Positions 7,818 through 15,384 of a stretch of DNA of 32,121 nucleotides are shown piece after piece. This stretch comes from JADFNO01 sp965369945 (GTDB lineage: Bacteria > Planctomycetota > Phycisphaerae > Phycisphaerales > SM1A02), in assembly GCA_965369945.1 (NCBI GenBank), contig CBDUST010000010.1, positions 1 to 32,121 on the forward strand, in the 5' to 3' direction. Numbering within the stretch: the first letter of the stretch is position 1; each line of letters starts with the position of its first letter. The notes beneath the pieces were generated by a model. It did not search any database and was not told the DNA's origin. It saw only the letters and a list, made by a program, of their open reading frames with translations. The position numbers were made by a program, and so were the translations under genes.

Positions 7818-8850
7818 GATGTTCCTCGTTGTTTGTTTCGATAGCCCACACCGATGCCGCTCGAAGACGATTGGTCAGGCAATGGAATGGGTGGCGAAAG
7901 TCGGCTAAATGCAGTTTGAGTGGAGCGCTCGACGACGGGATGGAGAACGCAAGCGCAGCGAGCAGGACCGGCGCTCTTGATCTGGCAACCGGAGCAACTG
8001 CCCTAGCGAAACTAAACCGGTCAGCACCGCCAGTGTTGACCATCCATTGTCGTGCGGCCGCAAGCGCTCCCCGTTGTGTGCCGACGGCCGAACGCAAATC
8101 CAACTCGGCGTATTCTGGCAGTCTTGATAGCCAACGAGTTGCGGCGGTAAAGTCAGATGACCGTCCATGCGAGTGAGACCGCATTCCGATGAAGCCCTCG
8201 AGCCCGAGGTGCTGCAGGTAATCACAGAGCAATGCGTGCCAGCGAGGTGATTTAGGTGGCAATTCAGTGCTCGCGATGACCTCGTGCAGCGACTGCCAAG
8301 TCAATAGACGACAGTCGGCGCCGTACGGTAGATGATCAATTGACTCCCTGAATTGGCGCCAAGCGCGGCGCGATCGTCGTCCGTCAACAACGTAGATCAA
8401 GGTCTTCCGGCAAGTCGCTATCGCTCTCCGCAGATCGTCGGGGTAACCTGCATGATCAGTCGCTCTGTCGCTTATGCTCAGCCACTGTCGGTGCAGCTGG
8501 TCGGTGACTGGTGATTCTCCATCCGTTGCATCACCATCGCCGCCGGCCAAGTCGTGCCGACCGGCGTGGTATTTCGCTTCGATGACGAATAGCTGCGCGC
8601 CAAGTTGAAGGACGACATCCGGTTCCGCTAGCGCGAGGCGCGGCCAGAACCAGATGCCGTCGATGTGTTGGGCTTGCACCTGCTCCCGCGCGCCGTCGAC
8701 GCGCTTCGCACGTGACAGCCAGGCTGTCAGCACGTCGCAGGCGTCGGTCATCACGAGGGTGCCGAACACGGTCGACGTGAGCGCATCCTCGAGTCGTTGT
8801 GGCTCGGGGGTCGTCTCGTCGAGCTTATGATGGAGAACGGCGTGCAGCAT
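7810..8850 (-). CDS. PD-(D/E)XK nuclease-like protein (346 aa)
   Basis: Likely a Mg2+-dependent DNA endonuclease of the PD-(D/E)XK superfamily. The catalytic core is visible: EPDVVLQLGAQLFVIEAKYH, with Asp78 on the first strand and Glu91-x-Lys93 on the second. The N-terminal RLEDALTSTVFGTLV supplies a conserved Glu (E21) on the usual first helix. The last two thirds have no motif I know and may recognise DNA or a partner. It is the first gene of a two-gene operon that converges on the ParB-methylase pair. Superfamily membership rests on this single motif block; target and role in restriction or defence are inferred. Confidence 0.7.
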   Translation of the reverse strand: MLHAVLHHKLDETTPEPQRLEDALTSTVFGTLVMTDACDVLTAWLSRAKRVDGAREQVQAQHIDGIWFWPRLALAEPDVVLQLGAQLFVIEAKYHAGRHDLAGGDGDATDGESPVTDQLHRQWLSISDRATDHAGYPDDLRRAIATCRKTLIYVVDGRRSRRAWRQFRESIDHLPYGADCRLLTWQSLHEVIASTELPPKSPRWHALLCDYLQHLGLEGFIGMRSHSHGRSSDFTAATRWLSRLPEYAELDLRSAVGTQRGALAAARQWMVNTGGADRFSFARAVAPVARSRAPVLLAALAFSIPSSSAPLKLHLADFRHPFHCLTNRLRAASVWAIETNNEEHHE

Positions 8851-9290
8851 GGCGATCGGTCATGGCGGTCGCGTCGATGCTGCGGCTTGGCGGCTGGCTC
8901 GGCTCTTGCGAAAAAAGGAGCGCCGAACCAAGCCTGCCTGCAGGACCCCCGTCAAGGGGCATATCAAACAGAACCCGGCCGACGCCCCTTGCGGGGCGCG
9001 GACCAGGAACTGCTTTGATACTTCAAGGGTCTAATGACCCAGGTTGACGGTTTCCTACAGAGCAGCACCTGACGCTCGCGCGTCATCTGGTTGTCAGGCC
9101 CCGAGAGGCCCGTGGGATTGAGGAGTCAGATCTCCCTGGTTCGGGGTAATCGGTATTGGCCATGGGCACGATGCCGAGGCCCACAGGGTATAGGGGCACA
9201 ATCAGGCCCGGATGTCAAGGTCGATAGGCCTCTTTCGGCCGCTCCGGTGGCCGAAGATGTCGGGGGATTCCGCCCGGTTGCCGCGTTCCG
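8851..9290. other. Gene-free gap between nuclease operon and terminase
   Basis: No credible gene; the short frames here match nothing I know. A 6-bp-stem hairpin, TGACGC-TCGC-GCGTCA, is at 9070-9085. The phage genes expected after a terminase large subunit (portal, protease, capsid) are absent. The promoter for the nuclease operon should lie just above 8850. Confidence 0.5.
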
Positions 9291-10982
9291 TCACTTTGTT
9301 GTTGGTCGCACCGCCCACTGGACGGGAGGCGGGTCCTCAGGAGGGTCCGGGAAAACGAACGGAGCGGTCAGCTTGGCCCAGATGGGGTCTGCCGCCTCGA
9401 CGCTGAGGTACGGTCGCCGAACACGGCTCAGTTGTACCGCCATCTCCAGCGCGTCCGGGCCATCATCGTGTTTCGCAAACGGGAACTGCCGTAACTGATC
9501 GAGGAGAATCCGGTGTTTACTGCAAAAGAGCAAGTTGCCGGCGCTCACGATCGGTTCGAGGCTCTCTATACGTCCAAGCTTGTCCGTCGTCGGCTTCAGC
9601 TCCTTCACTCTCAGTGCAAGGCCCGCATCGTGTGCTCGGCGCTTGAGTTCGTGCGCCATGAACTCCTGGAATTGGACGGTCTCGATCGCGAAATGACTGA
9701 ATCGGTACTTCCGGCAGTACTCCAGAATCGTTTCGATCGTCATTTCCGGCGTTCGGATTGCGATGTCAGCCTCGAGAACGTACAGCTGGTTTGATTTGAT
9801 GTCGCGCAGGAGGACGATGATGGCGGACGGATCGCTACCCTTGCGCTTCTTGCCCATGCTCGGATCACACGCGCCAAGCAGGCGACCATTCTTACCCTTC
9901 GCTGCGAGTAGTTGGTCAACGGAGCCATACTCGTCGTCCCAAAATCGCAGTTTGGCATCCGAGAAGAGACATTCAGCGGGATCGATGGGGATGTTCTGTT
10001 TCTCACTGTCAAAACTGCGATGACCTTCGAGTGCGCGCATGGTGATCAAGTCGCGATAGCTTTCGCGCTCGGGCCACAAGACGTCGGTGCCGCAAAGCAT
10101 CTTCGTCTCATGCTGTTCAAAGAATGCTTTGGCCGCCGAGGCGCCGCTTTGCCCGTCATGTTCGTCTCGACCAGTGAGGATGGATTCAAACTGTTCCCAC
10201 AACTCAGGTCGTGAGGACCATGAACAGATGGCCTGATATGTTCGGGTGAACCAGCCGGGGAATTGATCCGAGTCAAGCAGACTAGCCAACAGTGAATCGA
10301 AATGCAGCAGCGTACCAATGACGATGATGTTCGTCCTCTTGTCGCCCATCTTCAAAACTGCCTTGGTAAACCAGTCCTTGAGTTGATCTCGCTGCTCCTC
10401 ACTCCGGACCGAGGTATCATTTTCGATATCGTCGAGGATGATCAAAGTTGGTCGGTGCGAATTATGGCGACGACCCCGGATTTTCTCGTTGATCCCAAGC
10501 GTGGTCACCTTGATGATCTTGTTACGCGTGATGATTTCGTCTTTACGCCACCTCGGCGCAGCTGGCTTGATTCCAGATTCTTCGCAGACTTCGGGAAAAT
10601 CGGCGATCAACATTTCGTTTTGTTGCAGTTCTTTCTTGATGAACGACAGTTGATCGCTGGCCTGGTCGCTAGTGTTGGAGATCAGTACAACATAGAACTC
10701 TTTGCTGTAACAGATCGACCACAACACGTAGGCCAACGACACAAGAGTGCTCTTGGCGTGGCCGCGTGGAGCTGCGATCGCCAATCGTGCGCCTTGTTCC
10801 TTTGTGGCTCGTTCAAGAACTGCGCCCAGCTCCAAGTGCATCTTTGAGGGATCCGACTCGAAGTAATGGGGCAAGTACATGTACCCAAACGCGAGGAGTG
10901 ACTTTTCCCCTATCAAGCGACGCCTCGAAGCGACGATCCTGGCCCCAGTTCGGCGGTACCCGTCGGATTGTTTCTTGGTCAT
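9291..10982 (-). CDS. terL: Phage terminase large subunit (563 aa)
   Basis: ATP-driven DNA-packaging motor and nuclease of tailed phages. The N-terminal ATPase has Walker A APRGHAKST at 71-79 and Walker B LIILDDIE at 180-187, followed by the coupling segment IIVIGTLLHFDSLL. The C-terminal RNase H-like nuclease has Asp373 (ACDPSMG), Glu434 (FAIETVQFQEF) and Asp507/Asp510 (HDDGPDALE). All catalytic acids are present and the length is normal, so it looks intact. Its ATG overlaps the stop of the small subunit-like gene by 4 bases. Nothing phage-structural lies downstream, which is unusual. Confidence 0.95.
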   Translation of the reverse strand: MTKKQSDGYRRTGARIVASRRRLIGEKSLLAFGYMYLPHYFESDPSKMHLELGAVLERATKEQGARLAIAAPRGHAKSTLVSLAYVLWSICYSKEFYVVLISNTSDQASDQLSFIKKELQQNEMLIADFPEVCEESGIKPAAPRWRKDEIITRNKIIKVTTLGINEKIRGRRHNSHRPTLIILDDIENDTSVRSEEQRDQLKDWFTKAVLKMGDKRTNIIVIGTLLHFDSLLASLLDSDQFPGWFTRTYQAICSWSSRPELWEQFESILTGRDEHDGQSGASAAKAFFEQHETKMLCGTDVLWPERESYRDLITMRALEGHRSFDSEKQNIPIDPAECLFSDAKLRFWDDEYGSVDQLLAAKGKNGRLLGACDPSMGKKRKGSDPSAIIVLLRDIKSNQLYVLEADIAIRTPEMTIETILEYCRKYRFSHFAIETVQFQEFMAHELKRRAHDAGLALRVKELKPTTDKLGRIESLEPIVSAGNLLFCSKHRILLDQLRQFPFAKHDDGPDALEMAVQLSRVRRPYLSVEAADPIWAKLTAPFVFPDPPEDPPPVQWAVRPTTK

Positions 10983-11698
10983 GTCTCGTTGTCCTTATTT
11001 ACATGGTCTGTTTCGATACTCGGTGCGACAGCATCCGAGAGTTTTTCCAGTTTTTCGCCAAGCGCCAGGCGTGCCATTTGGTCCCGCATCTCGACGATCA
11101 AGGCAGTGGTCTGAGGATCCACAGCACCCACGTCCCGAGCGATCTGCTCGATTCGTGCCGCTTCCTTTTGGATCTCGTCAAACGCTGGCGGCTCGGCAAA
11201 GTGGTGCGTGAGGTCGCCACGAATCTCCTGTACCGCTGTCGGCACGAATCCGATTCGTTGCAGGTGTCGAAAGAAGTCGCTGAAGATCTGGTAGCAACGG
11301 TGTTCGCCATCGACCTTTACGGCGGGCGTCGCGCGTGGATCGCGGATCGCCCGTCGAATGCGCTGCGTTGCCGTGTCCACCTCAGTGCTGAGTCGGCCGA
11401 CCATCTGACCGACGAGGTTCGGATCACGCTCGATGGCGTTGGCGGCTCGAATCTCTTTTTTGTCGCGCTTGACGGTTCGCTCTGAAACAACCAGGATCTT
11501 CGCGATCTCTGGAACGGTCGCGCAGTCAGCCATAAGCATCTCGACGATGAGGTGACGATCGACCTTCCTGATGCTCTCCGGATCCGTGTGGCCAGCCTTG
11601 ATCTTCTGGAGAAGGTCGATCGCACGGGGCTTGCCCGTCGTATCGGCCTCACCTCGTGGCGCTTGTTGATCGGGATTCGTGTTCGCTTGATCAGTCAT
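10979..11698 (-). CDS. Terminase small subunit-like HTH protein (239 aa)
   Basis: Probable DNA-recognition subunit for packaging. Residues about 58-83 form a helix-turn-helix (VPEIAKILVVSERTVKRDKK), and the rest is helical with a charged C-terminal coil (EIQKEAARIEQIARDV, LALGEKLEKL), which suits the oligomerising small-terminase fold. Family identity is not strong on sequence alone; position directly upstream of the large subunit, with ATGA overlap, is the main argument. Its own start overlaps the end of the ParB-methyltransferase gene by 8 bases, so three genes are coupled. An alternative is a phage transcription regulator. Confidence 0.65.
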   Translation of the reverse strand: MTDQANTNPDQQAPRGEADTTGKPRAIDLLQKIKAGHTDPESIRKVDRHLIVEMLMADCATVPEIAKILVVSERTVKRDKKEIRAANAIERDPNLVGQMVGRLSTEVDTATQRIRRAIRDPRATPAVKVDGEHRCYQIFSDFFRHLQRIGFVPTAVQEIRGDLTHHFAEPPAFDEIQKEAARIEQIARDVGAVDPQTTALIVEMRDQMARLALGEKLEKLSDAVAPSIETDHVNKDNET

Positions 11699-12998
11699 GT
11701 CGGTGCTCTCCAGTTCGTGCGACCTCGGACAACCGGTAACGATGGGCCAGTTCCGCAGGAACGTTCTCCTCCCCCACGAAACCGATGTATCGCCGAACGA
11801 TCACATCACAATGGTGGGGCTCGATCTCGATGCCGCGGCAGCGCCGCCCGGTGCGCTCGGCTGCGATAAGAGCGGTACCACTGCCCAGAAACGCGTCGAA
11901 TACTGTCTGACCCGCCCGCGTCGAATTGCGAATTGCGCGTTCAAAAAGCTCAAGGGGTTTCTGGGTCGGATGCAGATACGACTTCGTGGGTTCACGTTTC
12001 ACTTGCCAGAGCGTCGACTCGTTGTTCGGGCCATACCAATTGTGTGCGCCGTTTTCCTCGAGCCAGCCGTATAGGCAGAATTCGGTTTGTTGGTGATAGT
12101 CGCCATAACCGATGGCGAAGCTTTCCTTGGCCCAGGTGATGACGCACGAGATCTTGAAGCCGAGGTCTCTGAGCATCGTGTACATCGGACCGAACTGGCG
12201 ATGACCGTTCCAGATGTAAAACGGTCCGCCCGGTGCAAGGTTGGCGGCAGCGTTTTTCAGGACACGCCTGAGCCACCGTGTGTACTGCGCCTGGGTCATG
12301 TTGTCGTTGTAGATGCGCTGCCACTGCCGGGACTGCTTCGGCCTCGCCTTCTCGGGCATCGGTCGGTTCCCGCCGTAGTAGTTGACCCCGTAGGGAGGAT
12401 CGGTGGCGAGCAGGTCCGCACGAGCGTCACCGAGCACTCGGCGCACATCCGCCATTCGGCTGCAATCGCCACAGAGCAATCGATGCCGTCCAAGCTCGAT
12501 GACCTCGCCCGGCTTGGTCACTGCCGGAAGGTCAGTGCGAGATGCCGCGTCGACATCGAAATCCTCGTCCTTGTCTTCGTTATTGGTATGAAGGACGGAT
12601 GCGATGAGCTCGTTGGCATCGAGCAGATCAAAGCCTGTCAACTCGATGTCGAATTCGTTCAAGGTCGTCAGCTCGTCGAGCAGGGCCGCTAGTTTCGCAT
12701 CGTCCCACTCGCCGCTGATCTTGTTGAGACCAAGGTTGAGGGCTTTTTCCCGCTCAAGGGGTAGATCAACGATGACAACATCGATCTTCTTGAAACCTAG
12801 ATCTTTGAGCACTTTGACGCGTTGGTGCCCTCCGACAAGGTTGCCCGTGCGCTCGTTGACCACAGGCAGCTCGACACAGTCGAACTCTTTGATACTTCGC
12901 TTGAGCTTTTCGTACTCCGGCTCACCGGGTTTGAGATCGACGCGAGGGTTGTAGGGAGCTGTCTGAATCTTGCTAATGGAAATGTGCTCAATCTTCAT
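11691..12998 (-). CDS. ParB-domain/DNA methyltransferase fusion (435 aa)
   Basis: Two-domain protein common in phages and integrated elements. The N-terminus is ParB-like: ISISKIQTAPYNPR, then LVGGHQRVKVLKDLGF around residues 54-69. The C-terminal half is an N4/N6 amino-methyltransferase with DPPYGVNYYGG (DPPY at about 200-203) preceding the AdoMet site FDAFLGSGTALIAAE, the beta-class order. HPTQKPLELFERAI is typical of such enzymes. I start at the ATG at 12998, which has GGAG six bases upstream, instead of the GTG at 13010. It likely marks element DNA against host restriction. It overlaps the next gene by 8 bases and looks intact. Confidence 0.92.
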   Translation of the reverse strand: MKIEHISISKIQTAPYNPRVDLKPGEPEYEKLKRSIKEFDCVELPVVNERTGNLVGGHQRVKVLKDLGFKKIDVVIVDLPLEREKALNLGLNKISGEWDDAKLAALLDELTTLNEFDIELTGFDLLDANELIASVLHTNNEDKDEDFDVDAASRTDLPAVTKPGEVIELGRHRLLCGDCSRMADVRRVLGDARADLLATDPPYGVNYYGGNRPMPEKARPKQSRQWQRIYNDNMTQAQYTRWLRRVLKNAAANLAPGGPFYIWNGHRQFGPMYTMLRDLGFKISCVITWAKESFAIGYGDYHQQTEFCLYGWLEENGAHNWYGPNNESTLWQVKREPTKSYLHPTQKPLELFERAIRNSTRAGQTVFDAFLGSGTALIAAERTGRRCRGIEIEPHHCDVIVRRYIGFVGEENVPAELAHRYRLSEVARTGEHRHD

Positions 12999-13179
12999 GC
13001 TTGTCTCCACGTCGTTGGCCGCTCAAGAGCAGGTGATGACCCATGTCAGGCGCATACGGAGGCCGACCTGCTTCGCGATTCGATGCCACTGGGGGTTGTT
13101 GACCTCTGGTTCTGGGTTGCATCCGGGCATTGAAGGGGGACGGTCTGATTGACTTGATCGAGATCCGATGAGAGCGCAT
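12988..13179 (-). CDS. Small ORF resembling a ParB N-terminus (63 aa)
   Basis: Starts MRSHRISIKSIRPSPFNAR, which parallels the first strand and turn of ParB-like domains and the start of the next gene (I-x-I-x-x-I-x-x-x-x-Y-N-P-R). It has an excellent ribosome-binding site, GGAGG seven bases before the ATG. The rest (basic, Pro/Gln/Gly-rich) loses the family pattern. It overlaps the start of the methyltransferase gene by 11 bases. It could be a remnant of a duplicated ParB domain now serving as a translational leader, or a real short peptide. Confidence 0.4.
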   Translation of the reverse strand: MRSHRISIKSIRPSPFNARMQPRTRGQQPPVASNREAGRPPYAPDMGHHLLLSGQRRGDKHED

Positions 13180-13380
13180 GGCGGTTCCTCCGTAGCGTTT
13201 GCAGGGCAGCGGCAGCGATGACGCGACTTGGCGGCATACGGTTTGGAGCTGCACCCTTAAACCACAGACCGGATCGCACAAATCCGGTCCCCGGAGTAGT
13301 AAACTGCTTCGAGGCAAGGGGTTATGGGTGATGGCGAGTTGCCCGGGAATCCGGTCTAATCTGGTGTAGAACCCAATTTG

Positions 13381-14220
13381 CTACAGATCGTGCTGCCGTA
13401 CAACGCTTCTACCGAGGTCCCGTCCGCTGCGACGCTGGTTTTTCTGGGTTCCGAGCAGCGCTCGGCCAGCGCGAAGATACCTCTTCCACGATTCTCGGGA
13501 GGGGAGTTCGTACTCCGAGGGCCCATGCTCGCACAGCCAGTCGTAGACATCATCGTCATGCTTGCCTGCGAGATCAGGGCACTCGGAACACGCCGATTCG
13601 TAACTCCAGTACGCCTTCCGCTGCGATGGTCGCAGACGATCGTGGGTAGTCGAGGTAGCCTGGCTGACGATATCGCTGAACTTGGCCGCCTTACTTAGGA
13701 CTGTGCGATAATGAGCTAGGTTGTTCAGTTCTGTATTGAGCTGAGTTTGAGCCTTATCGAGAGGACGGTCGTTGTGTGGCTCGCGTCGATATCGTTGATC
13801 CGCCTCGATCGGTGCATAGGACCAATCTTCGAATGCATCGAGGCAATACCGAATGGTTTCGAGGACACGCCTCACCTCAGTGTGGCACCCCGCCTGATCA
13901 GCGCGGTGTAGCAGTTCCTTGTGAAGCCGGTCGATCCTCGCTCCGTGTTCCTCCCGCGACTTTGCGCGGAGTGCAGCCGGATCAACAAAGTGACCCGCTG
14001 CAGCCATCAGTGTCGCGAGTTGACGATCTACCCGGATCACCCATACGAAGTCACGGCATGCCATCACGAAATCGTCAACTGGATTGCTGGCGCAGTACCC
14101 TTGGGTTGGAAAAGCTTGGCCCTCAGCTCCCGCCGCCACGTCAACCTGCGGGATAGCACGAGCATCAGAAGTGCGCTCATGGATCACCGGTGTGTTGATT
14201 GCTGTGTCGTGCGGGTGCAT
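13381..14220 (-). CDS. Unknown protein of the prophage-like block (279 aa)
   Basis: Function unknown. The middle is helical and rich in charged residues. Residues about 202-263 form a distinctive block: KAYWSYESACSECPDLAG, DVYDWLCEHGPSEYELPS and WKRYLRAGRALLGTQK. I recall this pattern from hypothetical proteins in planctomycete mobile regions; the W/Y-rich spacing could be a winged-helix DNA-binding fold, but that is inference. The ATG has GGAG ten bases upstream. It is the first gene of the minus-strand block and is separated from the next by about 200 bp, so it may be transcribed separately. Confidence 0.65.
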   Translation of the reverse strand: MHPHDTAINTPVIHERTSDARAIPQVDVAAGAEGQAFPTQGYCASNPVDDFVMACRDFVWVIRVDRQLATLMAAAGHFVDPAALRAKSREEHGARIDRLHKELLHRADQAGCHTEVRRVLETIRYCLDAFEDWSYAPIEADQRYRREPHNDRPLDKAQTQLNTELNNLAHYRTVLSKAAKFSDIVSQATSTTHDRLRPSQRKAYWSYESACSECPDLAGKHDDDVYDWLCEHGPSEYELPSRESWKRYLRAGRALLGTQKNQRRSGRDLGRSVVRQHDL

Positions 14221-14744
14221 GGTCTGTTTACTCCGTATTCTGGGGAATGTCGATATCTGATGCTTAGATGCAATGACGCACCTTCGCCTCCAAGAATGCT
14301 TTCAGGCTCGGAACATGCTCTTTGTCCGTTAACGACCTGGCAGTATGGGTGCTCAAAGCACCCGTTTAAGTTGCATACGCAAAACGTGCACCTAGCCGCG
14401 GATACCGGCTGCAGACGCCGCGCGTTGGCTGGTGCTATTACTTTGCGTATTTGCGTATTTTTGCGCCCAGAACCAGGACGATCATGTCCCCGCTTGCCGA
14501 TGCTAACTGGTAGCGGGCGGGCAAGTTCAGCTACCTGATCGGAAGCACCATTTTACCCGCATCAAGACGATTTTGCAAGACGACCGGTAGCCTCACGGTC
14601 CTCGATTGCCACGCGGGGCAAATTGTTGGCCTCCAGGCCTGCAGCCTGACGCTCGTGCGATGGGGACTTGCGATTAGGGTCGCGAATCGTCCCACGAGGT
14701 CGGTGTCTCGCGCAATGTCCTTCTGCTGATGACAGGGAGAAACA
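14221..14744. other. Intergenic region with repeats and a hairpin
   Basis: No gene seen. This stretch holds the promoter side of the minus-strand prophage-like block. On the minus strand AATACGCA occurs twice in tandem near 14444-14460, and TACGCAAA recurs near 14375 on the plus strand, which could be operator-like. The region is locally AT-rich compared with its surroundings. Confidence 0.4.
14347..14363. other. Perfect 7-bp-stem hairpin
   Basis: GGGTGCT-CAA-AGCACCC can form a tight stem with a three-base loop. It lies about 130 bp upstream of the 279-aa gene. It may be a regulatory site or attenuator; no T-run follows to make it a clear terminator. Confidence 0.45.
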
Positions 14745-14990
14745 ATGATGCGAAGGATCCTCAGACCGCCAGGAGAATTCGACGTTCCCGCGTTCACCAA
14801 TCGATGGTTCCATTGGTCGGAGATCAGCGATTGTTTCTGGCCCGGTCGGGGATGCCGGAGCGAGAAGGCGAATCCAGAACTCGCAGCCGCAAGGAACTTG
14901 GGCGGCCTCTACCTGATGGCCTGGTGTGACTTGGCACCGACAGCTCTTGTCCCAACTGCGGAAGAACTTGCGCTCAAACCCAAATTCTGA
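14745..14990 (+). CDS. Short, probably truncated protein; possible GIY-YIG start (81 aa)
   Basis: Preceded by AGGGAG five bases before the ATG, so translation is plausible. The sequence RPPGEFDVPAFTNRW, then WSEI, then NLGGLYLMAWCD resembles the region leading into the G-x-Y strand of GIY-YIG nuclease-like proteins, but the expected Y-I-G motif and catalytic Arg/Glu never appear: the frame ends ALKPKF. The plus-strand gene stops 18 bp before an orphan kinase tail begins on the other strand, so a rearrangement may have cut it off. The family link is weak; the unusual position as the lone plus-strand gene here is clear. Confidence 0.4.
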   Translation: MMRRILRPPGEFDVPAFTNRWFHWSEISDCFWPGRGCRSEKANPELAAARNLGGLYLMAWCDLAPTALVPTAEELALKPKF

Positions 14991-15008
14991 TCCAGCCGGT
15001 CTGAGAGT

Positions 15009-15380
15009 CTAATCACCACCAGAGCGGCCAGCGTCATCTGCTTGTTCTTCCTCCTTGGTCGGCAGTCTGGCCCGCCACTGGTCGGCCTTGGCGTCGTAGC
15101 CCTTGCCCGGTTCGGCGGTGTCCCAGGCTGCATACAGATCCACCACGCGCTGGATGGCCTCGGTCTTGCGAGACTCGGTCGCTGCGTATTTGTCCAGCAT
15201 CGTGTTGGCAGACTCGACCAGGAGCGCCTCGGCTTCGGTGAACTGGGCCAGTTTCGTTGGACATCCGCCCAGCACGCGCCGGGCCTCGGCGATCCACCGA
15301 TCGTCCTTCTTGGGCGCCTTCTCGCGGATCGACAAACATTCGCGCAGCACCGGCTCGGCATCAAAGGCCTGGTCGTTCCA
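15009..15380 (-). pseudogene. Orphan C-terminal tail of a WD40/TPR kinase paralogue
   Basis: The frame reads DAEPVLRECLSIREK, then FTEAEALLVESAN, EAIQRVVDLYAAWDTAEPGK and GYDAKADQWRARLP. It closely matches the tail of kinase 2 (EAIQRVVDLYEAWHAAEPGQ, QWRAKLP) and a tail segment of kinase 1. No kinase or propeller precedes it: it starts where kinase 1 ends, in another frame, within a few bases of that gene's stop. A GTG at 15350 could start a 113-aa product, but this looks like the leftover end of a deleted paralogue. Confidence 0.75.
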
Positions 15381-15384
15381 AAGA

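Noticed and set aside
8849..9034. 61-codon plus-strand ORF ending GARTRNCFDTSRV
   Set aside because: Basic low-information sequence with no ribosome site; overlaps only the promoter side of the nuclease gene.
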